Shown: one piece after another, positions 45,072 through 53,790 of the stretch
Layout of the letters: every line of letters starts with the position of its first letter
Numbering within the stretch: the stretch's first letter is position 1
Assembly: GCA_004020365.1 (NCBI GenBank)
Contig: SAQR01000001.1
Coordinates: 226,088 to 290,087 of the forward strand
Direction of reading: 5' to 3'
Origin: Mesorhizobium sp.
GTDB taxonomy: Bacteria > Pseudomonadota > Alphaproteobacteria > Rhizobiales > Rhizobiaceae
DNA length: 64,000 bases
Notes under the pieces: generated by a model
Told to the model about the DNA's origin: nothing
What the model saw: only the letters and a program-made list of their open reading frames with translations
Database searches by the model: none
Translations under genes and position numbers: made by a program

Positions 45072-46403
45072 ATGCCAGGTCCCTATGTCGTTCCCGTTCA
45101 TGGCGATGCCGAATTGCCCGAAAAAGTCGACGTTGTCGTTATCGGTGGTGGCATCATCGGCAGTTCGACCGCGCTTGAACTCGCCGAGCGTGGCCTGAGC
45201 GTGGCGCTGTGCGAGAAGGGTGGCATCGGCCACGAGCAGTCGAGCCGCAATTGGGGATGGGTGCGCATTTCGCGGCGCGATCCGCGTGAGGTGCCGCTGA
45301 TGGCGGAAGCGTTGCGTCTTTGGAGCAACCTCGACAAGCGCGTCGAAGCGCATACCGGGTACACGCGCGCCGGCATCATCTTCACCTGCGAAACGGATCG
45401 CGATTTTGCCGAACACGAGCGCTGGAACCGCAACCTCGAACCGTACCAACTGGAATCGCGCATGCTGAGCGGCGCCGAATTCAAGGCGATGTTTCCCGAC
45501 TCGCGGTTAGACATCAAAGGCGCGCTCTATACACCGGTCGACGGCCGCGCCGAGCCGCAGAAGGCAGCTCCGGCGATAGCCGAGGCGGCACGGCGCAATG
45601 GCGCGACGGTGCTGACCGAATGCGCGGTGCGCGGCATCGAAACCAGTGCCGGCAAGGTTTCAGGCGTGGTCACGGAACGCGGGCCGATCGCCTGCGCCGC
45701 AGTGGTGCTGGCCGGCGGGGCCTGGTCGAGCCTGTTCTCCGGCAATCACGGTCTGCGCCTGCCGCAGCTCAAGGTGATGAATTCGGTGATCCGCACCAAG
45801 CCTCTCGAAGGCGGGCCGGATCAGGCGATCTGGGCGAAAAGCTTCGCGGTTCGCAAGCGCAGGGATGGCGGCTATACCATCGCTTCCGGGCACGAGAACG
45901 TCGTCGACATCGTGCCGAAGAGTTTCCGCTTCGCCGCCGACTTCATACCCGCCCTGCGCGCCGAATGGCACTCGCTGCGGTTTCGGCTCGGCGGCCGCTT
46001 CTTCGATGAAGCGCGGATCCCCAGCCGCTGGTCGCTCGATGAGGCAAGCCCCTTCGAATACAACCGCGTGCTCGACCCCCAGCCGTCCAAGAAACTTTCC
46101 GATGCTGCGCTGGTCGAACTCACCCAGGCTTTCCCGGCGTTCGCAAAGGCTGAGATCGCGCAGCGCTGGGCCGGCTACATCGACGTCACCCCGGACGCCG
46201 TCCCGGTGATCTCGGCCATCGACAGCACTCCAGGCTTCCACATCGCAACCGGCTTTTCCGGTCACGGTTTCGGCATCGGCCCGGCTGCCGGCAGGCTCAT
46301 GGCCGACATCGTCACCAACCGCACGCCCATCGTCGACCCCGGCGCTTTCCGCTTTTCGCGCTTCAGCGACGGATCGAAGATCGAGCTGATCACCGGATTC
46401 TAG
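45072..46403 (+). CDS. FAD-dependent amino acid/amine oxidoreductase (DadA-like)
   Basis: A 443-residue DAO-family flavoprotein: VVVIGGGIIGSSTALELAERG is the FAD motif, HEQSSRNWGWVR the covalent or active-site region, and GFSGHGFGIGPAAGRLMADIV the C-terminal flavin motif. It resembles D-amino-acid dehydrogenase and sarcosine/glycine-oxidase-like enzymes. It immediately precedes the substrate-binding-protein gene, tying oxidation to uptake. Substrate unknown. Confidence 0.9.
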   Translation: MPGPYVVPVHGDAELPEKVDVVVIGGGIIGSSTALELAERGLSVALCEKGGIGHEQSSRNWGWVRISRRDPREVPLMAEALRLWSNLDKRVEAHTGYTRAGIIFTCETDRDFAEHERWNRNLEPYQLESRMLSGAEFKAMFPDSRLDIKGALYTPVDGRAEPQKAAPAIAEAARRNGATVLTECAVRGIETSAGKVSGVVTERGPIACAAVVLAGGAWSSLFSGNHGLRLPQLKVMNSVIRTKPLEGGPDQAIWAKSFAVRKRRDGGYTIASGHENVVDIVPKSFRFAADFIPALRAEWHSLRFRLGGRFFDEARIPSRWSLDEASPFEYNRVLDPQPSKKLSDAALVELTQAFPAFAKAEIAQRWAGYIDVTPDAVPVISAIDSTPGFHIATGFSGHGFGIGPAAGRLMADIVTNRTPIVDPGAFRFSRFSDGSKIELITGF

Positions 46404-46478
46404 TTGAACCAGGCCGCTCCGGCAGAAGGGCGGATTGATAATGAGCAACGCAACCGCGTAACCACAGAGGAGAATGAC

Positions 46479-48149
46479 ATGGCCACCGACAAGACCACAT
46501 TGTTTCCGGAAATTAGCCGGCGCAAAGCACTCGGCCTGATGGCCGCCACCGGCGCCGGCCTCGCTGTGCCAGCGCTCATCGGTCGCGGCTCCGCGCTGGC
46601 GGCCGCACCCGACAAGCCGACGGGCCAGCTCATCGTCGGGTTCTCGCAGGAGCCGACGGTGTTCAATCCGCACCTGCTGCATATCGAAGTCGACGAGGGC
46701 GTGCATTTCGCCATTTTCGATCCGCTGTTCAACGTCGACCCGGATGGCAAGTTCACGCCTGCCCTGGCGGCCGAGGTGCCGACTGTCGAAAATGGCGGTA
46801 TTTCCGCCGACGGCCTCAATTGGAAGATCAAGCTACGCGACGGCGTCAAATGGCACGACGGGCAACCGTTCACCGCCGAGGACGTCAAGTTCACGCTGGA
46901 CCTGATGGTCGAGCCCGATTTCCGCAGCTGGCGCCGCGCCGGCCACGACCTCGTGCGTGACATCAAGGTCGTCTCGCCGACCGAGATCACCTGGCGGATG
47001 GAAAAGACCTACGCGCCCTATCCTTCGATCCTCGCATCGACCTTCATCGTTCCAAAGCATGCGCTTGGCGAGGCGGCTGACAAGAACACCGCGCCCTTCA
47101 ACAATGCGCCGATCGGTACCGGCGCGTTCAAATGGGGCAAGCGGGTAGCGGGCGATCACATCGAGCTCCTCGCCAACGCAGACTACTTTGGTGAGGGACC
47201 CTATCTGGAGCGCGTCATCATCAAGTACATCCCGGACCTCAATGTGCTCTACACGCAGTTCAAGTCCGGCGACATCGACATCACCGGCCTGCAGTGGATC
47301 ACGCCGGACCACTATGAAGAAGCCAAGGGCCTCGCCGATCGCGAGGTCCAGCTCGTCGCGGGCAGCACCGTTGAAAGCTTCACGCTCAACATGGGCAAGC
47401 CGCAATTCAAGGATCCCGCGGTGCGCGCGGCGCTCTACCACGCGATCGACAAGCAGGCGATCATCGACGCGCTCTATTACGGTCTGCCCACGCCGACCGA
47501 GACCTACATGCCGCAGCAGTCGTTCTACTACAATCCTGATCTGCCCAAGCACGAGTTCAGCCTGGAGAAGGCCAAAGCGGTGCTGGATGGCGCCGGCTGG
47601 GTCGCCGGAGGCGACGGCGTCCGGGCGAAGGACGGGGTCAAGCTCGCCTTCACCTGCTCGACCACGGCGGGCAACCACATCCGTGAGCAGGCGCAGCAGT
47701 TCATACAGCAGTCTTTCAAGGACATCGGCGTCGAGATGACCATCTCGAACCTGCCGCCGGCCGTCATGTGGGGCGACTATTGGATGACGTCGCAGTTCGA
47801 CAGCGTCATCGTCGGCATCGACTTCCTGACCGGCCCCGATCCCGACACCTCGGATTACTTCGCATCGACATCGAGCGTGGCGACCGGGGGCGCTGGGCAG
47901 AACACTTGGCAATACCACAGCTCCGAGGTCGACAAGCTGCTGCAGGAAGGCGGTAACTCTCTGGTGCCCGACGAGCGCAAGGCCTCCTACATGAAGCTGC
48001 AGGAAGTCGTGCGCAATGATCTGCCGCTGCTGCCTCTGTTCCAGTACACCACGGTGCGCGGCCGCAAGAAGGGACTGATGGGCTTCACCCCCAACGTCAA
48101 CAACCGCATCGACACCTGGAATGTCGGCACCTGGTACTGGGAAGGCTGA
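46479..48149 (+). CDS. ABC transporter substrate-binding protein, family 5, Tat-exported
   Basis: A 556-residue solute receptor with a Tat leader (ISRRKALGLMAATGAGLAVPALIG). GQLIVGFSQEPTVFNPH begins the mature domain; DGVKWHDGQPFTAEDVKFTLDLM and AALYHAIDKQAIIDALYYG are family-5 signatures. ATG 46479 has GAGGAGAA upstream. It precedes its two permeases, with a small hairpin between. It belongs to the same importer as 42051-43694. Confidence 0.92.
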   Translation: MATDKTTLFPEISRRKALGLMAATGAGLAVPALIGRGSALAAAPDKPTGQLIVGFSQEPTVFNPHLLHIEVDEGVHFAIFDPLFNVDPDGKFTPALAAEVPTVENGGISADGLNWKIKLRDGVKWHDGQPFTAEDVKFTLDLMVEPDFRSWRRAGHDLVRDIKVVSPTEITWRMEKTYAPYPSILASTFIVPKHALGEAADKNTAPFNNAPIGTGAFKWGKRVAGDHIELLANADYFGEGPYLERVIIKYIPDLNVLYTQFKSGDIDITGLQWITPDHYEEAKGLADREVQLVAGSTVESFTLNMGKPQFKDPAVRAALYHAIDKQAIIDALYYGLPTPTETYMPQQSFYYNPDLPKHEFSLEKAKAVLDGAGWVAGGDGVRAKDGVKLAFTCSTTAGNHIREQAQQFIQQSFKDIGVEMTISNLPPAVMWGDYWMTSQFDSVIVGIDFLTGPDPDTSDYFASTSSVATGGAGQNTWQYHSSEVDKLLQEGGNSLVPDERKASYMKLQEVVRNDLPLLPLFQYTTVRGRKKGLMGFTPNVNNRIDTWNVGTWYWEG

Positions 48150-48150
48150 C

Positions 48151-48170
48151 CCCAACCAAGCCAGGTTGGG
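48151..48170 (+). other. Intercistronic hairpin between substrate-binding protein and permease
   Basis: CCCAACC (48151-48157) and GGTTGGG (48164-48170) form a perfect stem with a 6-nt loop just after the SBP stop. Hairpins here often stabilise the SBP message or attenuate downstream permease expression. Confidence 0.6.
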
Positions 48171-48209
48171 TGGCTGCGCCCGACCTGGCAACAACATCGG
48201 GCGATCACC

Positions 48210-49160
48210 ATGCTGCGATATATCGTCGGACGGATCGGGCAAAGCCTGGTGCTGCTGTTCCTCGTGTCGATCATCGGCTACTTCGTACTGCTGCTTGCCC
48301 CGGGCGGGCCGATGTCGCAATTCGCCCTGACGCCCGGCATCAGCAAGCAGGATCTCGACCGCATCGCCGAGCAGATGGGGCTCAACCGTCCAATCATCGT
48401 GCAATATGCCGACTGGCTGTGGCATCTGCTGCAAGGCGACTGGGGCGCGTCCTTCCGAGACAATCGACCCGTCCTGACGGTGATCCTCGATCATCTGCCG
48501 GCGACGCTGCTGCTGATGGGCAGTGCAACGGCGATCGCCATGACGCTCGGCGTATGGATCGGCATCATGGGCGCGATCCGGCGCTATTCCATCTTCGACT
48601 ACGCCGCGACCGTCGGCGCCATGATCGCGCTGTCGGTGCCGACCTTCTGGTTCGGCCTCATCGCCATCTACGTCTTCTCGCTCAATCTCGGCTGGTTTCC
48701 GGCCGGCAACATGTACACGATCGGCAGCGGTTCCGTTGGCGACGTGCTCTGGCATCTCGTGTTGCCGGCATCGGTGCTCGCGCTGGTCGACGTCGCGATC
48801 TGGAGCCGCTACATGCGCACCGCGACGCTGGACGTGATCAATCAGGATTTCATCAAGACCGCGCGCGCCAAAGGCCTGTCGGCGCGGCGCGTGCTGTTTA
48901 AGCATGTTGTGGGCAATGCCCTGCTGCCGATGATCACGCTAGCGGGGTTGCAGGTGCCGGCGCTGCTTGGTGGGGCTCTTGTCACCGAGACCGTGTTCAC
49001 CTGGCCCGGCATGGGCCGGCTGTTTCTGGACAGCCTCGGCTACAACGACTACCCGGTCGTAATGGGGCTGCTGATGTTCTCGGCCGTGCTGGTGCTGATC
49101 GGCAATCTGCTGGCCGATCTCATCAGCGCCTTCGTCGACCCGCGCATCCGGCTGGCGTGA
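48210..49160 (+). CDS. ABC transporter permease, DppB type
   Basis: A 316-residue permease, paralogous over its full length with 3-953. It has an N-terminal helix (QSLVLLFLVSIIGYFVLLLAPGG), the IPTFWFG-type VPTFWFG segment, EAA loop (AKGLSARRVLFKHVVGNALLP) and ETVFTWPGMGRLFLDSLGY. It pairs with the next gene product. Same strand, 7 bp before the DppC start. Confidence 0.93.
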   Translation: MLRYIVGRIGQSLVLLFLVSIIGYFVLLLAPGGPMSQFALTPGISKQDLDRIAEQMGLNRPIIVQYADWLWHLLQGDWGASFRDNRPVLTVILDHLPATLLLMGSATAIAMTLGVWIGIMGAIRRYSIFDYAATVGAMIALSVPTFWFGLIAIYVFSLNLGWFPAGNMYTIGSGSVGDVLWHLVLPASVLALVDVAIWSRYMRTATLDVINQDFIKTARAKGLSARRVLFKHVVGNALLPMITLAGLQVPALLGGALVTETVFTWPGMGRLFLDSLGYNDYPVVMGLLMFSAVLVLIGNLLADLISAFVDPRIRLA

Positions 49161-49167
49161 GGAGCCG

Positions 49168-50058
49168 ATGATGTCCACCGTCACCCCAGCCAACCTCGAC
49201 CTGCCTCCCGAGAATTGGTGGCGCAGCCGCACCGCCCGTCGCTTCCGCCGCCATCGGCTGGCGATGTTCGGCGTCGTCATGATCGCGGTGCTGACCATCG
49301 CCTGCGTGCTGGGGCCCTACGTGCTGCCCTACGACCAGCTCTTCATCGACCTGCGCGCTCGCTTCGCGCCGCCAATGACCGGCGGGCACATCTTCGGGAC
49401 CGACCCGCTTGGCCGCGATGTGGCCGCCCGCCTGTTCCATGCCGGGCGCATCTCCTTGCTGGTGGGGTTCTGCGCGATGCTCATCAGTATCGTCATAGGC
49501 ACGGTCATCGGCGTCTTGTCCGGCTACTATGGCGGCCGCGTCGACGCCGCACTGATGCGCTTCACCGACGCGTTCCTCTCATTTCCGAGCATCTTCCTGC
49601 TGCTGGCACTCGCGGCCTTCATCCGACCCGACCCGCTGATGATCACCGTCATCATCGCGGTGACGACCTGGATGGAGGTGGCGCGGATCGTTTCGACGGA
49701 AGTGCGCTCGTTGCGCGAACGCGACTTCATTCTTGCCGCCCACATGCTCGGCCTCTCCAACAGCTGGATCATGTTCCGCGAACTATTGCCCAACGCCATC
49801 GGCCCGATCATCGTCGCTGCGACGCTGACGGTGGCCCGGGCAATCCTGCTCGAAGCCTATGTCAGCTTCCTTGGCTACGGCATCCAGCCGCCGCTGCCGA
49901 GCTGGGGCAACATGCTGAATGGCGCCCAGCAATATCTGGGCAGTGCGCCGTGGCTGGCGATCGTTCCCGGCATCGCCATCACGCTCGCGGTCACCAGCTT
50001 CAATTTCATCGGTGACGGCCTGCGCGACGCGCTCGATGCCCGCAGCGATCTCAGTTGA
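49168..50058 (+). CDS. ABC transporter permease, DppC type
   Basis: A 296-residue permease with basic N terminus (WWRSRTARRFRRHRLAM), FGTDPLGRDVAARLF and EAA loop (AAHMLGLSNSWIMFRELLPNAIGP). It parallels 989-1867 closely. The following FAD oxidase starts ~12 bp later, so uptake and oxidation genes are on one transcript. Confidence 0.93.
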   Translation: MMSTVTPANLDLPPENWWRSRTARRFRRHRLAMFGVVMIAVLTIACVLGPYVLPYDQLFIDLRARFAPPMTGGHIFGTDPLGRDVAARLFHAGRISLLVGFCAMLISIVIGTVIGVLSGYYGGRVDAALMRFTDAFLSFPSIFLLLALAAFIRPDPLMITVIIAVTTWMEVARIVSTEVRSLRERDFILAAHMLGLSNSWIMFRELLPNAIGPIIVAATLTVARAILLEAYVSFLGYGIQPPLPSWGNMLNGAQQYLGSAPWLAIVPGIAITLAVTSFNFIGDGLRDALDARSDLS

Positions 50059-50069
50059 GGGGGACGCAG

Positions 50070-51392
50070 GTGGCGAATTTCTCGCCTTTCGATGCGACGC
50101 TTTGGTACGCCACGGCAGGTGAAGCGCCATCGACGCGTCCGCTGGACGAGACGGTTCAGGCCGATGTCTGCGTCGTTGGCGCGGGCTACACCGGCATGAC
50201 CACGGCGCTCGAGCTCGCCCGCGCCGGCGTCAAGGTTGTGATCCTCGAAGCCGAGCAGGCCGGTTTCGGCGGCTCCGGACGCAATGCCGGCCACTGCACG
50301 CCGACCTTTATCCATTTCAGCCTGCCGCAATTGCGCAAGCTTATCGGCGAACCCTGGGCCGAACGGCTGATCCAGCGCCAGACCCGGGCCGCCGATCGTG
50401 TCGCCGACATGATCGAGCGCTACCAGATACAGTGCGAATGGGTGCGCAACGGGTTCGTCCAGGCTGCCGCCTATCCATCGGCCGTCGAGACACTCAGGCG
50501 CAAGGCGGACGACTACAACGCCGTCGGGGCCCGGACCCGCTTCGTCGATCGCGCCGAAATGGAGGCGATCACGGGCAGCGCGCGCTTTCACGGCGGCTGG
50601 GTGCATGAAGAGGCTGGCCATCTTAATCCCCTCGGTTATGCGCGTGGCCTAGCCCGCGCGGTCATCCAGGAGGGCGGACGCCTGCATACCGGCTCAGCGG
50701 TCACCGAGGTCAAGCAGGAGGCCGGCAAATGGCGCGTCGTCACGGCCAAGGGCGGCGTGCTGGCCGACAAGGTGATCTTCGCGACCGGCGCCTATACGGT
50801 GGGCGGCTGGCCGAAGCTCGACCAGAGTTTCCGCATCATGCGCGTTTTCGTGGCGGCGACGCAGCCGCTGTCGCAGGAGGAGCGCCGCACGGTGCTGCCG
50901 CGCAATACCTCGATCCATGACGGGCGCGGCGACATCTTCGTCTACAAGTACAATGCGGAAGGCCGCATCGTGGCATCCATGTTCCCGATGGGGCGGCGCG
51001 GCCGCGATCTCGACTATACGCGCCAGGTGATGACCGATCGCCTGAAATGGCTGCACCCGCAGATCCGTACCGAACTGCGCTGGAAGTACCTCTGGTTTGG
51101 CGAGCTCGACATGCAGCAACGCACAATTCCGCGACTTTACGGGCTGGCGCCGGGCGTGGTGGCGCTGACCGGCCTGTCGGGCCGCGGCGTGCCTACTGGG
51201 TCGATGCTCGGCGGCATCCTCTCCGAATGGGCGCTTGGCGTGCCGGAAAGGGATCTGTCCCTTAAGGTCGAGCCCCTGCATCACGCGCCGTTCTATATGA
51301 GCTTCGCCCCGCAGCTCAGCCTGCGTTATCACCGTGCGCTGGACTGGGTGCGGACCCGGCGTGACGGCGCGACACTGCCCCCGCACGCATGA
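50070..51392 (+). CDS. FAD-dependent amine oxidoreductase
   Basis: A 440-residue DAO-family flavoprotein: CVVGAGYTGMTTALELARAG is the FAD motif, GFGGSGRNAGHCTPTF the SGRNxGH segment, and LSGRGVPTGSMLGGIL the C-terminal flavin motif. GTG 50070 with GAGGGG upstream is chosen; a TTG at 50055 overlapping the permease is possible. It mirrors the oxidase after the permeases at the window start. Last gene of the region 4 operon. Confidence 0.88.
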   Translation: MANFSPFDATLWYATAGEAPSTRPLDETVQADVCVVGAGYTGMTTALELARAGVKVVILEAEQAGFGGSGRNAGHCTPTFIHFSLPQLRKLIGEPWAERLIQRQTRAADRVADMIERYQIQCEWVRNGFVQAAAYPSAVETLRRKADDYNAVGARTRFVDRAEMEAITGSARFHGGWVHEEAGHLNPLGYARGLARAVIQEGGRLHTGSAVTEVKQEAGKWRVVTAKGGVLADKVIFATGAYTVGGWPKLDQSFRIMRVFVAATQPLSQEERRTVLPRNTSIHDGRGDIFVYKYNAEGRIVASMFPMGRRGRDLDYTRQVMTDRLKWLHPQIRTELRWKYLWFGELDMQQRTIPRLYGLAPGVVALTGLSGRGVPTGSMLGGILSEWALGVPERDLSLKVEPLHHAPFYMSFAPQLSLRYHRALDWVRTRRDGATLPPHA

Positions 51393-51826
51393 ATTCGCAG
51401 TCTCGATGGAGCGAGAAAACAGAACTCGTGCGAACGTGACTGCCCTGGCGCAGACCCTAGATGATGCGTGATATTCGTTGCGTGACGGTACTTTTCGAGG
51501 CCAATCGCTTTAGTCACCTCTGGGTGCTTGCAGCCTCATCAACGCCGCTGTTCAAGCGCCGGCCTTGACGCCGCGCCCTCCCGAGCGGTTCGTTCAGTGG
51601 CGCAACTACGATGTCCAGGGTGGTCGCCGGCAACGTCTCCTATCGGGCAAAAGGAAAGATCCCCTCAAACGGCTGACATGCGGCGCAAAGCGGACGGGCA
51701 GGGCAGGGGCCGGAGAGCTGACGGTCAGCTTCTAGGCTGAAGTTATCAGCAAGCGGACGTTCCGCTGGCCACCTCGTTGCGGACCTAAACAGCACAAACA
51801 ATCTCTATTGGCGGATGGATTAAAGC
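51393..51826. other. Intergenic stretch without a recognised gene
   Basis: About 434 bp between the end of the region 4 operon and a broken GNAT gene. Open frames are short and compositionally unlike the neighbouring proteins. No convincing repeat, RNA or promoter was seen. Confidence 0.4.
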
Positions 51827-52394
51827 CTAGCAGCCTGGCATCGCGTTGCTCGCCAACAGTGACGATCCGATGTCTCCGTCGAGCGCAAAACGCTCGCAGC
51901 GCTCGCCGTCGAACTCATCGATGAAGCTGTCGATATGTTTGAAGCCGAGCTTCGCCAATATCCGCAGCGACGCGAAATTGCGCGCCGCCGCCTGGGCCGT
52001 CACCTGTTCAAGCGCCAGAGTTTCAAAGGCGTAGCGCAGGACTTCGCGCCGCCTCGCTGCCCAGTCCGTGCCCCCAATGCGCACGCGCCAGCACAAATCC
52101 CAATGCGGCTGCCTTTGCGTCGGTTGCGCCATAGGACAGGGTAATCGTCCCGATCGCGTCCGATACTCCTGCTTGGTGTATGGACCACTGGATCGCCTTA
52201 CCGTCAGCGAACCGCTGACGCGAACGGGCCAACCATCGCTCGCCTGCGCTTATGTCGTCGGGAACGGGATCGCCGGCAAGGGAGGCGGATTCGACATCCG
52301 TCGCGCGCGCAAACCATCCTGGGATATCCCGTTCGCTCGGCGCCCGAAGCACGAGCCTTGGTGTCATGAACTTGGGAAATCGGACTGCTGCCAT
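51827..52394 (-). pseudogene. GNAT-family N-acetyltransferase, frameshifted
   Basis: The first part (MAAVRFPKFMTPRLVLRAPS to GFVLARAHWGHGLGSEAA) is a RimJ/RimL-type GNAT with its acetyl-CoA loop. The rest (EVLRYAFETLALEQVTAQAA, NFASLRILAKLGFKHIDSF) is in another frame. Loss of one base in GCGCC near 52045-52050 explains both. Joined length (~188 residues) is normal for the family. It could protein- or amine-acetylate if intact. Either a recent pseudogene or a base-call error. Confidence 0.78.
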
Positions 52395-52736
52395 GGGGGG
52401 CAATTTCGACCTGGGGCGGCGCCAATGCAGCGGCACTGGCAGGCCGCGTCCGCTAACCACCAAGGACGGCCCCTCGGTGGTGCCGAGAGGCCACCACAAT
52501 CAAATCTCGGTGCCCTCAGGCAGGGTGAGCGCGTCTTCGTTGGGGGCGTCTGGGTCCGCTGCGGTGCAAACTTGGTTGCAGCACTCATTCTCTCCGCTCC
52601 GATTATGCGAGCTTGGTCAACACGAGAACGAGTTAGCTCGCTTAGCTCCGTCGCGCTGCCGAGTGATCTGGCTTTCAACGAAGCCCATCGCGCGACGGGG
52701 CTTCGCCAGGTTCGCCACCGCTATCAGGTTCAGCCG
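52395..52736. other. Gap between broken GNAT and the MucR-type gene
   Basis: About 342 bp. The only structure noted is a strong hairpin (52468-52492). No gene recognised; open frames lack motifs. Confidence 0.4.
52468..52492. other. Strong hairpin downstream of the MucR-type gene
   Basis: GGCC-C-CTCGG pairs with CCGAG-A-GGCC around a TGGTG loop, with one mismatch. No T run follows on either strand, so a terminator role for the MucR-type transcript (minus strand) is only possible. Confidence 0.5.
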
Positions 52737-53270
52737 CTACGCTTTTGCGGGTGCCTTGCGCGCCTTCTTCATCGGCGACTTGATTGCTGCTGGGGTTGTT
52801 GCTGCTGCCGCCGCCCGAGCAGCCCGTTTTGGTTTTGCTGCCGGTGCGGGTGCAGGCACCGCGGCCTTGCGCCCGAGTCCAATTGATTTCGCCATTGCAG
52901 AGCGGGTGGCCGCGTAGTTCGGCGCCACCATTGGATAGTCGGCAGGTAGATTCCACTTTTGCCGGTATTCATCAGGGCTCAGATTGTAGTGAACTCCGAT
53001 ATGGCGCTTCAGGGATTTGAACTTTTTTCCGTCCTCCAGGCAGATGATGTAATCCGCTGTGACCGACTTCCTGATCGAGACTGCCGGTTGCTGTTTGACC
53101 ACAGGTTCCGTTGCCGGCGTGCCGATCCCGTGCAGAGCGGCATGGATATCGCCGATTAGCTTCGGCAACTCGGCGACCGGCAGTGGATTGTTCGACACAT
53201 AGGCGGCAACAATGTCGGCGGCAATCGACACGGTATCCGTTTGGCCATCGCGTTCGGGAGAATTGAACAT
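52737..53270 (-). CDS. Ros/MucR-family zinc-finger transcriptional regulator
   Basis: A 177-residue regulator of the Ros/MucR family, a global regulator of surface polysaccharide, motility and host interaction genes in Hyphomicrobiales. The zinc finger is CLEDGKKFKSLKRHIGVHY; the second metal ligand is Asp (C-x2-D) instead of Cys, a variant known in Mesorhizobium. YNLSPDEYRQKWNLPADYPMVAPNYAATRSA follows. The C-terminal ~40 residues are a Lys/Ala/Pro-rich tail typical of histone-like tails. Two direct repeats lie upstream of the start and may be its own operator. Confidence 0.92.
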   Translation of the reverse strand: MFNSPERDGQTDTVSIAADIVAAYVSNNPLPVAELPKLIGDIHAALHGIGTPATEPVVKQQPAVSIRKSVTADYIICLEDGKKFKSLKRHIGVHYNLSPDEYRQKWNLPADYPMVAPNYAATRSAMAKSIGLGRKAAVPAPAPAAKPKRAARAAAAATTPAAIKSPMKKARKAPAKA

Positions 53271-53790
53271 AGAATATTCCTTTGTCTTATCGGATTCACT
53301 AACTTGTCGGATTCACTAAAGAAGTGTGATTTACCCTGCTCGCCCAGGCAAATAATCCGTTTCCTTTCAACAATCCACATCCCCTCGTCAATATTATAAG
53401 GATGATCGTTCTGATCGGCCGCGGATAAACGCTGTAGCCGCGCATTCAGGGTGTTTAGCTCGGCCACCAAGTTTGGTCGCGGTCGCTCACCACACCGGAT
53501 GCGACAGCCGACACAATCGGGATCGCGGCATCCTCCCTCGCGATCGGCGGCCGACAACTCCATTGATCGCCAGCCCGGCTTCGCGCAGGGCCATCAGGAA
53601 GGCCTCTCCAAGGCGCGCGTTGGACGAAGTGCTCGTCAAGTGTCAGGCCGCAGATCAGCGGCCTACGAGGAGTGCACTCCGGAGGCGTTAGCTATTCGGC
53701 TCATCCGCCAGCCGCCGAGAGCGGTGGAGTTCCCGATTGCATGGAGCGGGTACAGATCACCGCGAAGCGGTAAATGCCAAGCACTCAGAC
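53271..53790. other. Intergenic region upstream of the MucR-type gene
   Basis: About 520 bp holding the MucR promoter and two TCGGATTCACTAA repeats. On the minus strand 53318-53563 could encode part of a small protein (LNTLNARLQRLSAADQNDHP, then YNIDEGMWIVERKRIICLGE); it has coding-like composition but is not recognised, so it is not called as a gene. Confidence 0.4.
53290..53319. promoter_or_regulatory. Two direct repeats upstream of the MucR-type gene
   Basis: TCGGATTCACTAA occurs at 53290-53302 and again at 53307-53319, a 17-bp period. They are 20-49 bp upstream of the start codon. Ros/MucR proteins bind AT-rich repeated sites and repress themselves, so these are candidate operator sites; the match to known boxes was not tested. 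Confidence 0.5.

Noticed and set aside
46833-48905. A 690-codon open frame on the minus strand
   Set aside because: It lies opposite the substrate-binding protein and permease genes, has biased His/Arg/Asp composition and no motif; it is a high-GC shadow.
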